Shown here one piece after another: positions 58,501 to 64,000 of a stretch of 64,000 nt of DNA (positions are counted from its first letter, which is position 1; the number at the start of each line of letters is the position of its first letter). Both the position numbers and the translations under genes were made by a program. The stretch is taken from contig OX365955.1 in assembly GCA_947247005.1 (NCBI GenBank), forward strand, positions 19,573,322 to 19,637,321, in the 5' to 3' direction. The DNA is from Spisula solida. Taxonomy: Eukaryota; Mollusca; Bivalvia; Venerida; Mactridae. Below the pieces are notes generated by a model. It was not told the DNA's origin. It made no database searches and saw only the letters and a program-made list of their open reading frames with translations.

Positions 58501-61500
58501 ATATAGATTGATCAATTCTTGGTCAAACACACACAGATAGATTGATTAATTCTTGGTTAAACACACAAACATAGATTGGTCAATTCCGAAACTCACAAAC
58601 ATAGATTGATCAATTCTGAAACACACAAAGATAGATTGGTCAATTCTTGGTCAAACACACAAAGATAGATTGATTAATTCTTGGTTATACACACACACAT
58701 AGATTGATCAATTCTAGGTTATACACACAAACATAGATTGATCAATTCTTGGTAAGTCCCAGCTGTCAAAATGTCGAAAGTCCAAGTCCCAGCTGTCAAA
58801 AAGCTGAAAGACCTAGTTTCAGCTATAAGTCATACTTGTCATAAACAATATACTTACATCACTTATATTTTTAGCATTGGCTTCAACTTTGCTATTATCT
58901 TCTTTTGGTCTGCAAATTCTGTAAATACAAGTGACAGACTAATACATCATGTTACATGATAAAATCAATTTATGTATTACAAGCAAGACTTCTTTCTTCA
59001 AACATTCACACCATTATAAGGCTGATGAAACATGATTGATCACCTTTTCGGGGGGGGGGGGGACCTCAGGAACATGATTGTATACCAGTTCATTTTCAAA
59101 TCATGCCAGTGGTTTCTGAGGAGATTTTTCAAGACATTTCCTTTTTTTGTTGCCATAGCAACCAAAGTTCTATATAGATGGATCACCAAGATATGAAGGA
59201 ATTTACCAGAAGACCATGTATGGATCATTGCTGTAAAGTTTCTTAACAACCAGCCAAATGATTTCAGTGTTGTTTGAATGAATTTCTGATGCACGAACGA
59301 GCTGACAACGTATGAAGAGCGATCCCAAAAATCACCTTGTTACATAGCTCAAACTGCGAAACATTGCATCTGCCAAAGTTTCTATAAGTATAAAGTATGA
59401 ATAGGAGCATTTCATTGAAAGAATACCAGTCCTAGACCTATATACAATGCATTAACAATTATATATATACATGTACACACTTGGACTATGGTCTTATATA
59501 GCAACTACATAAAGTGGCCCTTCAATTATTCCAAAGATAGCAACTGAACACATACAGCTTACCTTGCTTGTATAAATGCACCTTTACCCAGAGTTTGTAT
59601 CTCTAGTGGGGGATTGATTGTAGTAAATAACAAATGTTATATATAGATTGTCACACACACTGTATATAGCTTACCTTGCTTGTATAAATGCTCCTTTACC
59701 TAGAGTTTGTATCTCTAGTGGGGGGTTGATTGTAGTAAATAACACATCAGGTACATGTCTCTTCCTGTAATATATCATGTAATATAATACACTACAGTCT
59801 GAAGTTCAATACAACATACATGTAGTATAATACACTACACTCTGAAGTTCAATACAACATACATGCAGTATAATACAGTACAGTCTGAAGTTCAATACAA
59901 CATACTTGTCATATAATACACTACACTCTGAAGTTCAATACAACATACATGCAGTATAATACACTACACTCTGAAGTTCAATACAACATACTTGTCATAT
60001 AATACACTACACTCTGAAGTTCAATACAACATACATGCAGTATAATACACTACACTCTGAAGTTCAATACAACATACATGCAGTATAATACACTACAGTC
60101 TGAAGTTCAATACAACATACTTGTCATATAATACACTACAGTCTGAAGTTCAATACAACATACATGCAGTATAATACACTACAGTCTGAAGTTCAATACA
60201 ACATACATGCAGTATAATACACTACAGTCTGAAGTTCAATACAACATACTTGTCATATAATACACTACAGTCTGAAGTTTAGTTCAACATACATGTAGTA
60301 TAATACACTACAGTCTGAAGTTTAATACAACATACATGTAGTATAATACACTACAGTCTGAAGTTTAATACAACATACATGTAGTATAATACACTACAGT
60401 CTGAATTTCATTACAACATACATGTAGTATAATACACTACAGTCTGAAGTTCAATACGACATACATGTAGTATAATACACTACAGTCTGAATTTCATTAC
60501 AACATACATGTAGTATAATACACTACAGTCTGAAGTTCAATACAACATACATGTAGTATAATACACTACAGTCTGAACTTCAATACAACATACATGTAGT
60601 ATAATACACTACAGTCTGAATTTCATTGCAACATACATGTAGTATAATACACTACAGTCTGAATTTCATTACAACATACATGTAGTATAATACACTACAG
60701 TCTGAATTTCAATACAACATACTTGTCATATAATACACTACAGTCTGAAGATCAATACAACATACTTGTCATATAATACACTACAGTCTGAAGTTTAGTT
60801 CAACATACATGTAGTATAATACACTACAGTCTGAAGTTTAATACAACATACATGTAGTATAATACACTACAGTCTGAAGTTTAATACAACATACATGTAG
60901 TATAATACACTACAGTCTGAATTTCATTACAACATACATGTAGTATAATACACTACAGTCTGAAGTTCAATACAACATACATGTAGTATAATACACTACA
61001 GTCTGAACTTCAATACAACATACATGTAGTATAATACACTACAGTCTGAATTTCATTGCAACATACATGTAGTATAATACACTACAGTCTGAATTTCATT
61101 ACAACATACATGTAGTATAATACACTACAGTCTGAAGTTTAATACAACATACTTGTCATATAATACACTACAGTCTGAAGATCAATACAACATACTTGTC
61201 ATATAATACACTACAGTCTGAAGTTCAATACAACATACATGTAGTATAATACACTACAGTCTGAATTCCATTACAACATACATGTAGTATAATACACTAC
61301 AGTCTGAAGTTCAATACAACATACATGTAGCATAAATACACTACAGTCTGAAGTTCAATACAACATACGTGTAGTACAATACCCTACAGTCTGAGGTTCA
61401 ATACAACATACATGTAGTATAATACACTACAGTCTGAAGTTCAATACAACATACATGCAGTATAATACACTACAGTCTGAACTACAGTCTGAAGTTCAAT

Positions 61501-63286
61501 ACAACATACATGTAGCATAATACACTACAGTCTCAAGTTCAATACAATGCACATGTAGTATAATACACTACAGTCTCAAGTTCAATACAATACACATGTA
61601 GTATAATACACTACAGTCTCAAGTTCAATACAACAGAGTAATTATTCTGATGGAACTAGGAGGCTAGATATATGATTACATCATCACTGTATGGATTATA
61701 CATTATGGGACCTCATCATCAGTTATATGATGGTAATTGATGAAAAAGACCCATAATGTATCTGCTTTGAAATTAGGTTTTTGTTTATTCAGCGATTTTA
61801 TCAGATATAAACAGCAGCAGATTTCTGGACTGTATCCTAGCCAGCACTTAGCTACAAGGAACTGGTGCAACATCTCCACATGTGGAAGACAAGGAACCGG
61901 TGCAACATCTCCACATGTGGAAGACAAGGAACCGGTGCAACATCTCCACATGTGGAAGACAAGGAACCAGCAACATCTCCACTTGGGGAAGACAAGGAAC
62001 CGGTGCAACATCTCCACATGTGGAAGACAAGGAACCAGCAACACCTCCACATGTGGAAGACAAGGAACCGGTGCAACATCTCCACATGTGGAAGACAAGG
62101 AACCAGCAACACCTCCACATGTGGAAGACAAGAAACCAGCAACATCTCCACATGTGGAAGAAATATTGTGATGATGATGGAGTAAAGGGTTAACATAAGA
62201 AAGAAAATACCTGCAAGATAGACACTGTGAGAGGTTGATAGGGAACGGACATGAACTTGGTTTATACGGTATATGACACAATGAACAGTTAAATCTTGGA
62301 CTCCCGTCTTCTGAACTGTAAATACAACACATGGTAATGTTAATGTAACATACAATACCACAGTATTGTGTAAATCATTAATACCACACACAATGTACAT
62401 GTAGGTGTTTTAAAATATCTGTAATACACATGAAAACTACATTTCAAAGTTTGAATTCAGGCCCTAACTATTAACCATATCTATTTACATCTGGAAATAT
62501 TTAGGATTGTGGAAAACAGTTTGACGTATTATAATTAAGAGTTGCCTTTATGTTCAAAAGCATTAAATACAAAGTACAACAAACAACTTGCAACTGATCA
62601 ATCTCATTAAAATCAGGCCCTTATTTTGTTATTATGCTTCAGTTCTTTTTGCTGACATAAGATCTGACGACACCCTGTATGGGGTCTTGTCGATGTGAAC
62701 TTTACGTTATCCAATCAAATCGCTTCTTTCACAAATCTGAAAGTGCATTGAAACTCTGCTGAGGCGGCTAGATATAATTTCATCGGACGAACTATATGAT
62801 GTCATTGTGCCCCAGAGAGGTCATTGGAACATGACCTCTTACAGAGTGTTGTCAGATCTCTAACAGCGTAAAGAAATGTAGAAAATGTAAGGATCTAGGC
62901 AACTGATGTTTTTATCATATTTATGATTTTCCAACATTTGAACCAAATAATAATGAATATGGTATTCCTGAAATAATTCAGTTATACTATGCTCATATCA
63001 AAACCTGTTTATACACTAATTGATAGTAACTAAGAGGCCCCATTCAACTCCTTATCTAACCCCATTTACAACTCCTTACCTGGCCCCACTTCTTTGTGAC
63101 ATCTGATTGGCTAGATTAACATCTACATACAACTTCCGACTTTGGTCTTTTTCTTTCTCCAAAGCGACATTTCGGTCCCCCGCACAGACTAATTGTTGGG
63201 GGTTGGTTTTGGTTGTAGCATATTGGTCCAGGTTTAGGTTGACTTTAGCAGCAGTTCCCGTAGCAGATAGAAGAATAACTTCATCA
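37385..63286 (-). CDS. C2CD5: C2CD5 (C2 domain-containing protein 5), C-terminal 16 exons
   Basis: Sixteen exons from 63286 down to the stop at 37387-37385 join with fully compatible phases (1825 nt, about 607 residues). They cover roughly the last 60% of the protein; the N-terminal C2 domain lies beyond the right edge. In vertebrates C2CD5 (CDP138) is an AKT substrate acting in insulin-stimulated GLUT4 vesicle fusion at the plasma membrane. Matches in order: EVILLSATGTAA; a Cys pair module CSLCHIPY..CLSC; HVPDVLFTTI; EYELHNQLMNKLK; MNGLFGLRMQFVVGENMLIG; KNKDLYQLN; DEDVSDLELS..KDTFVLE; FKLRRMIPCCLCNIVF; FFFIRETTSVRE; FMQKFIMEVLAIVRAHVSSL..GGNALVAY; CLINVCGDAV. Introns are unusually rich in tandem repeats, several abutting or copying splice sites. 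Confidence 0.96.
37856..38310. mobile_element. MITE with CCGTAAAAGTCTTAATAA ends
   Basis: CCGTAAAAGTCTTAATAA at the left, inverted at the right as TTAATTAAGACTTTTACTG; TA on both sides (37854-37855, 38311-38312). In the last C2CD5 intron. Confidence 0.75.
38424..38570 (-). CDS. C2CD5: C2CD5 exon
   Basis: Acceptor CATTTACAG, donor AATCAG|GTACAT; 49 codons with VLAIVRAHVSSLGGNALVAY. Confidence 0.95.
38880..39260. repeat. Dispersed bivalve-type repeat, two tandem copies
   Basis: Two successive ~175-bp copies of the 'cagtgacctttga..tactgacc' family, each ending 'gagttattgaacg.aaaccattta'. Same family as 21045-21290. Confidence 0.75.
39279..39404 (-). CDS. C2CD5: C2CD5 exon
   Basis: Acceptor CATCTACAG, donor AGGGAG|GTACGT; 42 codons, with ITPLVYVPGARIERYIG and FFFIRETTSVRE. 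Confidence 0.95.
39862..39917 (-). CDS. C2CD5: C2CD5 exon (short, basic)
   Basis: Acceptor TATGTTTCAG, donor GCCGG|GTAAGT; 56 nt. Encodes PKVKSECKVKKSISQVSR, not conserved. Called on splice sites and exact phase fit. Confidence 0.8.
40574..40641. repeat. 23-bp tandem repeat, 3 copies
   Basis: Unit GGACCATGG(C/T)CACGGCTAACACT. Confidence 0.9.
40767..41030. mobile_element. MITE family 1 copy, perfect ends
   Basis: 264 bp with perfect 12-bp ends CAGGGGTGTCAA / TTGACACCCCTG and the 6-bp flank CAGAGG on both sides (40761-40766, 41031-41036). It lies only 24 bp from the adjacent C2CD5 exon. Confidence 0.92.
41055..41156 (-). CDS. C2CD5: C2CD5 exon (weak donor)
   Basis: Acceptor GATATTTCAG; 102 nt, acidic (ENVDDMMFTMEEVTDG). 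The donor that fits the phase is AAAC|GTTGGT, non-consensus; a MITE starts 24 bp further on. Position and phase fit; the sequence is in a poorly conserved part of the protein. Confidence 0.7.
41630..41828 (-). CDS. C2CD5: C2CD5 exon
   Basis: Acceptor TATATTACAG, donor ACCAG|GTAACA; 199 nt, with FKLRRMIPCCLCNIVFDV, matching FKLRSMIPCCLC of vertebrates. Confidence 0.95.
42426..42512 (-). CDS. C2CD5: C2CD5 exon
   Basis: Acceptor TTGTTGACAG, donor ATAGG|GTAAAT; 29 codons starting MFTQVYR (vertebrate MFTSVRV). Confidence 0.88.
42914..43451 (-). repeat. 20-bp minisatellite copied from an exon-end/donor site
   Basis: About 26 units; minus-strand consensus CACATAATCTACAGGTAGGT. The first unit is the true end of the exon at 43452 (CACATAATCTTCAG|GTAAGT). 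Nearly every unit keeps CAG|GTAGGT or CAG|GTAAGT, giving a ladder of donor-like sites. Confidence 0.95.
43452..43580 (-). CDS. C2CD5: C2CD5 exon
   Basis: Acceptor ...TTGTTACAG, donor CTTCAG|GTAAGT; 43 codons with MLHDTPQPLGMELCNTE (vertebrate LLTDVPPPSGFYSCNTE). The donor is the edge of the 20-bp array. Confidence 0.93.
43581..44818. other. C2CD5 intron, no gene seen
   Basis: AT-rich, without recognised coding or tandem structure. Confidence 0.5.
44819..44945 (-). repeat. 43-bp triplication of an exon 3' end and its donor
   Basis: Three copies of 'cctctagcacaaatgtatctttatttccagcagatagatctta' type sequence start at 44819, 44862 and 44905. The third overlaps the real exon end; the other two are intronic copies with the same CTTAC (minus GTAAG). 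Confidence 0.93.
44906..45010 (-). CDS. C2CD5: C2CD5 exon (acidic)
   Basis: Acceptor CACTTTCAG, donor CTAGAG|GTAAGA; 35 codons with DDSDEDVSDLELS..KDTFVLE (vertebrate ESSDEVTELDLS..KDAFVLE). Confidence 0.94.
45060..46410. repeat. 22-bp satellite, about 60 units
   Basis: Unit GTGTGGG(C/T)CTCAAACTTGTGCT with TGTGATGTGAGGGCC and other variants; more diverged to the right (CTCATGCTCAGATGGC type after about 46185). Begins about 50 bp upstream of the acceptor at 45011. Long open frames here are repeat artefacts. Confidence 0.95.
46886..47040. repeat. Self-complementary tandem repeat
   Basis: About six copies of ATCTGTATAATTACAGAT with a TTTGTA spacer. Each unit is itself an inverted repeat (AATCTGTA/TACAGATT). 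Related 'atttacagat' hairpin halves recur near 47296-47335. Confidence 0.9.
47818..47931 (+). CDS. Ankyrin gene exon 1
   Basis: ATG at 47818; 38 codons (VKQLYTAVRLGNITDISTLV..GVDINTQDT), donor ACACG|GTATAG, which is weak. Upstream sequence has a possible acceptor (ACTTACAG at 47801-47808), so a 5' UTR exon may exist. Confidence 0.75.
47818..54543 (+). CDS. Ankyrin-repeat protein nested in a C2CD5 intron (5 exons)
   Basis: Exons 47818-47931, 50804-50902, 51891-51989, 53387-53488 and 54283-54543 all join at phase 0 and give 224 residues. Residues about 8-38, 39-71, 72-104 and 105-138 are four ankyrin repeats, one per exon, with typical cores (GESALHVAAWHDHPDIVTLI, GQTPLHIASTYGYTDVV, MTALHLACLNGHTDTVRLLL, HGADPDILD). 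The last exon encodes a non-repeat tail with an acidic helix (DEEEQRRLLQRYVTEL) and a very basic end (KRIRNKKLKYSRAHKKKMKL), a possible nuclear signal. I do not recognise the orthologue. The gene lies wholly between C2CD5 exons 55395 and 45010, on the opposite strand. Confidence 0.85.
47932..48884. other. Ankyrin gene intron 1, left part
   Basis: AT-rich. A minus-strand tRNA-like SINE head lies at about 48665-48745; nothing else recognised. Confidence 0.5.
48665..48745 (-). mobile_element. tRNA-like SINE head (minus strand)
   Basis: On the minus strand GTAGTCGAGAGGATAACGGG (A-box) and GAGTTCGAACCCC (B-box) are spaced as in a tRNA, but the acceptor and T stems pair poorly. Best read as a SINE remnant rather than a functional tRNA. 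Confidence 0.5.
48885..50105. repeat. 26-bp satellite, about 46 units
   Basis: Unit ACTACACTAAAACTTCCATA plus CCTTAT, very homogeneous, with CTTCC/CATCC/CGTCC and TATAC/AAAC/ACAC variants in higher-order patterns. In ankyrin gene intron 1. Confidence 0.96.
50471..50571. repeat. Foldback palindrome
   Basis: CGTATTTTTGCTTTTTCGCC, ACAACAAAG and GAAAATGTAAC are inverted as GTTACATTTTC, CTTTGTTGT and GGTGAAAAAGTGAAAATACG. Confidence 0.85.
50804..50902 (+). CDS. Ankyrin gene exon 2
   Basis: Acceptor TATATATAG, donor AACAAG|GTTGGT; exactly 33 codons, one ankyrin repeat (GESALHVAAWHDHPD). Confidence 0.88.
50903..51890. other. Ankyrin gene intron 2
   Basis: No exon recognised. An 86-codon hydrophobic open frame at 51408-51668 has no known domain and is not called. 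Confidence 0.5.
51891..51989 (+). CDS. Ankyrin gene exon 3
   Basis: Acceptor TTTCTCACCAG, donor ACCAAG|GTACCA; exactly 33 codons, one ankyrin repeat (GQTPLHIASTYGYTD). Confidence 0.92.
52075..52265 (+). mobile_element. SINE-like fragment
   Basis: B-box GGTTCGATCCC at about 52108-52118, followed by a body ending 'ctggaaagaggtgtcgag'. The tRNA-like 5' part is truncated. Confidence 0.5.
52480..52970. repeat. Dispersed bivalve-type repeat
   Basis: Contains internal near-repeats ('acagaccagacacgacttgcatgacta' and 'acagagcggacacgacttgcatgacta'), an approximate tandem of a longer unit. Confidence 0.6.
53034..53386. repeat. 16-bp satellite ending on a splice acceptor
   Basis: About 22 copies of ATGTTGTTATATGTAC. 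The last three change to ATATATAC, and the final one runs into ACAG|TAC, the acceptor of ankyrin exon 4. Frames through the array are open but are not protein. Confidence 0.95.
53387..53488 (+). CDS. Ankyrin gene exon 4
   Basis: Acceptor TATATATACAG supplied by the satellite edge; donor GATGTG|GTATGT; 34 codons, one ankyrin repeat (MTALHLACLNGHTDTV). Confidence 0.92.
53741..54015 (+). mobile_element. tRNA-derived SINE, well preserved head
   Basis: A-box TGGTCGAGTGG and B-box AGTTCGAATCTC with near tRNA-like stems (GTGGGTGGCACAG..CTCGGCCAGGACA). The body is shared with 28211-28485 ('cagtgtttcccacccaact', 'ctggttggaaacccagaggtagtc', 'ctatacaccgggcac'). Confidence 0.88.
54183..54282 (+). repeat. 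50-bp duplication of an ankyrin-gene splice acceptor
   Basis: 'tgtacatgtactatccttgcagatagataaaccag' occurs with AG at 54231-54232 and again at 54281-54282, 50 bp apart. The downstream copy is the one that keeps the reading frame. Confidence 0.92.
54283..54543 (+). CDS. Ankyrin gene terminal exon
   Basis: Acceptor TCCTTGCAG; 86 codons plus TGA. Acidic helix then Lys/Arg-rich tail. Using the upstream duplicate acceptor would read into a TAG after 17 codons. Confidence 0.85.
   Translation: MDKPAEFYASNSDIHEVFDEEEQRRLLQRYVTELDFDLDKSMQEMSLKTSAKRIRNKKLKYSRAHKKKMKLNVFDRLTRSKSQFFK
54638..54643 (+). terminator. Polyadenylation signal of the ankyrin gene
   Basis: AATAAA 95 nt after the stop codon, followed by a T-rich stretch. 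Confidence 0.7.
55081..55249. repeat. Long near-perfect palindrome
   Basis: Arms of about 75 bp: AAATAGATCGCTGTTTTGCG..TATACCGGTGAATAGATCAC.. is inverted as ..GTGATCTATTCACCGGTATA..CGCAAAACAGCGATCTATTT. Centre 'tcaggcctacggccttc'. Lies 145 bp from a C2CD5 donor. Confidence 0.95.
55395..55556 (-). CDS. C2CD5: C2CD5 exon
   Basis: Acceptor ATATATTACAG, donor GGCATT|GTAAGT; 54 codons with SGTGSYLAPLPPPP and a helix ending AEQIQKNKDLYQLN (vertebrate INDTIAKNKELYEIN). Confidence 0.95.
56228..56302 (-). CDS. C2CD5: C2CD5 exon
   Basis: Acceptor TTATATTTTAG, donor ATTGCT|GTAAGT; 25 codons, MNGLFGLRMQFVVGENMLIG (vertebrate MNALFGLRIQITVGENMLMG). Confidence 0.97.
56464..56734. mobile_element. MITE family 1 copy
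   Basis: 271 bp, ends CAGGGGTGTCAA / TTGACACCTCTG, flanked by AAAGAT at 56458-56463 and 56735-56740. Confidence 0.9.
56745..57130. repeat. Dispersed repeat
   Basis: Shares 'ggacagacggacaccaacaaatc' and 'ccactaagggtgatttgttgg' with 28020-28200. Confidence 0.6.
57325..57491. repeat. Long near-perfect palindrome
   Basis: TTATTTCATGTCTG..GTAAACAGTCAAAACTATTG..TATCGGGGAAGAC..TTTTGAACTGTTGC is inverted on the right. Centre 'tcgaggccgataggccgag'. A related but broken segment follows at 57740-57840 ('gcgcatcgtagtgcgcag', 'aacagtcaaaactgttgccc'). Confidence 0.93.
58068..58121 (-). CDS. C2CD5: C2CD5 exon (acceptor inside the satellite)
   Basis: 18 codons, SLPFLEYELHNQLMNKLK (vertebrate LLPFMEYEVHTQLMNKLK); donor AAG|GTATGT. 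The acceptor GTGTGTTTCAG is the last unit of the 30-bp array. Confidence 0.97.
58122..58752 (-). repeat. 30-bp minisatellite of acceptor-like units filling an intron
   Basis: About 21 units; minus-strand form ATTGATCAATCTATG + TTTGTGTGTTTCAGA. Each unit looks like a pyrimidine tract plus CAG. The unit nearest 58121 is the real acceptor. Units farther from the exon are more varied (CTTGGTTAAAC in place of CTGAAAC). Confidence 0.96.
58858..58918 (-). CDS. C2CD5: C2CD5 exon
   Basis: Acceptor TGTATTTACAG, donor AGTGAT|GTAAGT; 61 nt, ICRPKEDNSKVEANAKNIS (vertebrate LCRLKKKAQAEANATAIS). Confidence 0.94.
58919..59554. other. C2CD5 intron
   Basis: Contains a G-run (59050-59061) and a dispersed-repeat-like segment around 59040-59300; no coding. 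Confidence 0.5.
59556..59632 (-). pseudogene. Partial duplicate of the next C2CD5 exon
   Basis: A 77-bp near copy of 59668-59744, 112 bp away: the exon's last ~60 bp plus donor (AAG|GTAAGC). It lacks the exon's first third (HVPDVL part) and has no acceptor, so it is probably a dead exon copy. Confidence 0.88.
59675..59764 (-). CDS. C2CD5: C2CD5 exon
   Basis: Acceptor ATATATTACAG, donor GCAAG|GTAAGC; 90 nt, KRHVPDVLFTTINPPLE and LGKGAFIQA (vertebrate KVPDVLFTTIDLP, IGKGCLIQA). Confidence 0.97.
59775..61640. repeat. ~43-bp satellite, about 43 units
   Basis: Unit GTATAATACACTACAGTCTG + AAGTTCAATACAACATACATGTA, with TTGTCAT, GCAGTAT, TTTCATT variants. Blocks of several variant units recur in the same order (about 60250-60770 and 60770-61200), i.e. 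higher-order duplication. The left edge abuts the acceptor at 59765. Confidence 0.96.
61853..62160. repeat. 33-36-bp satellite, about 9 units
   Basis: Unit CAACATCTCCACATGTGGAA + GACAAGGAACCGGTG. Contains the palindrome CCACATGTGG. Open in five frames; a repeat artefact. Ends about 50 bp from the donor at 62210. Confidence 0.95.
62211..62315 (-). CDS. C2CD5: C2CD5 exon with Cys-pair module
   Basis: Acceptor GTATTTACAG, donor TTGCAG|GTATTT; 105 nt, FNCSLCHIPY..PFPINLSQCLSC, two CxxC pairs as in vertebrate CGFCHIPY..CYNC, probably a zinc site (inference). Confidence 0.97.
62316..63079. other. C2CD5 intron, nothing recognised
   Basis: AT-rich, no coding or clear repeat. Confidence 0.5.
63080..63286 (-). 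CDS. C2CD5: C2CD5 exon (first visible)
   Basis: Acceptor TACCTTTAAG, donor GCCAG|GTAAGG; 207 nt, DEVILLSATGTAAKVNL (vertebrate EEVCILSASGTAAVLN), then a variable stretch. The preceding exon is beyond 64000. Confidence 0.93.
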
Positions 63287-63349
63287 CTTAAAGGTAAGAA
63301 ATTCATTCTGAACACTATGAGATTTATAGATGTATCTAAATCATGTCCA

Positions 63350-64000
63350 TAGAAGTTTTAAGATACAGGCCAGGCTCATTCCCAAGTATGCGGAAGTTTA
63401 AGATACAGGCTCGGTTAATCCCCCAGTCTGTGGAAGTTTTAAGATACAGGCTCGGTTCATTCCCAAGTCTGTGGAAGTTTTAGATACAGGCCCGGTTTAT
63501 CCCCCAGTCTGTGGAAGTTATAAGATACAGGCCAAGTTCATTCCCGAGTCTGCAGAAGTTTAAGATATAGGCCCAGTTTATCCCCCAGTCTGTGGAAGTT
63601 TTAAGATACAGGCCCGGTTTATCCTTGAGTCTGTGGAAGTTTTAAAATACAGGCCCGGTTTATCCCCCAGTCTGTGGAAGTTTTAAGATACAGGCCCAGT
63701 TTATCCCCCAGTCTGTGGAAGTTTTAAGATACAGGCCCTGTTTATCCCCCAGTCTGTGGATGTTTTAAGATACAGGTCCAGTTTATCCCCCAGTCTGTGG
63801 AAGTTTTAAGATACAGGTCCAGTTTATCCCCCAGTCTGTGGAAGTTTTAAGATACAGACCGGGTTTATCCCCCAGTCTGTGGAAGTTTTAAGATACAGAC
63901 CGGGTTTATCCCCCAGTCTGTGGAAGTTTTAAGATACAGACCGGTTTTATCCCCCAGTCTGTGGAAGTTTTAAGATACAGGTCCGGTTTATACCCAAGTA
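63350..64000. repeat. 41-bp satellite running off the right edge
   Basis: About 16 units of GTTTATCCCCCAGTCTGTGG + AAGTTTTAAGATACAGGCCCG. Starts about 65 bp upstream of the C2CD5 acceptor at 63287. Confidence 0.96.

Noticed and set aside
58771..58959. 62-codon plus-strand frame
   Set aside because: Shadow of the minus-strand C2CD5 exon 58858-58918.
61703..62400. Five overlapping long frames around the CCACATGTGG satellite
   Set aside because: Repeat-driven. Only the short C2CD5 exon 62211-62315 inside the minus frames is real.

Overview
The window is animal nuclear DNA, AT-rich, with split genes (GT-AG introns) and very dense minisatellites and small DNA transposons. The gene content plus repeat families seen widely in bivalves (e.g. 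the GCTCACCTGTC-bounded element and the 'gaccttgacctactgacc' family) point to a lophotrochozoan, most likely a bivalve mollusc. That assignment is inference; no species can be named from the sequence alone.

Five protein genes can be assembled exon by exon with consistent splice phases. (1) 1299-6303, plus strand: the last three visible exons of a phosphonopyruvate decarboxylase (thiamine-diphosphate domain), an enzyme of 2-aminoethylphosphonate synthesis. (2) 25331-18332, minus strand: a seven-exon FOXM1 gene, 1018 codons in one continuous frame, with the FOXM1 signature SLTNIQWL, a forkhead domain and a FOXM1-type C-terminal activation segment. (3) 29302-30508, plus strand: a two-exon RHNO1 (RAD9-HUS1-RAD1 interacting nuclear orphan) gene, 316 codons, head-to-head with FOXM1. 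The space between them holds a cluster of CCAAT, E2F-like, CHR-like and YY1-like motifs. This reproduces the vertebrate FOXM1/RHNO1 divergent pair. (4) 63286-37385, minus strand: the C-terminal 16 exons (about 607 residues) of C2CD5; the 5' exons lie beyond the right edge. (5) 47818-54543, plus strand: a five-exon ankyrin-repeat gene (224 codons) nested in opposite orientation inside one 10.4-kb C2CD5 intron.

Between the genes: 1-490 and 896-1062 minisatellite; 2112-4686 a large repeat element with an internal near-identical 880-bp duplication built from tRNA T-arm-like units; 7.4-18.3 kb intergenic DNA with a 10.2-11.1 kb satellite, MITEs and foldbacks; 30.5-37.4 kb intergenic DNA between the 3' ends of RHNO1 and C2CD5, holding two mariner-like relics with intact terminal inverted repeats and several MITEs; 42.9-64 kb introns crowded with tandem arrays of 16-43 bp units.

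The most unusual pattern is that many tandem arrays are made from, or stop exactly at, splice sites. A 20-bp array in C2CD5 copies an exon end plus its donor, and a 30-bp array fills a whole intron so that its last unit is the working acceptor. A 43-bp triplication repeats another donor, a 50-bp duplication repeats an acceptor in the ankyrin gene, and a 16-bp array ends on an ankyrin acceptor. A second under-described class is a set of long near-perfect palindromes with GC-rich centres. A third is a ~265-bp MITE family (CAGGGGTGTCAA termini, 6-7 bp target duplications) with four clean copies.
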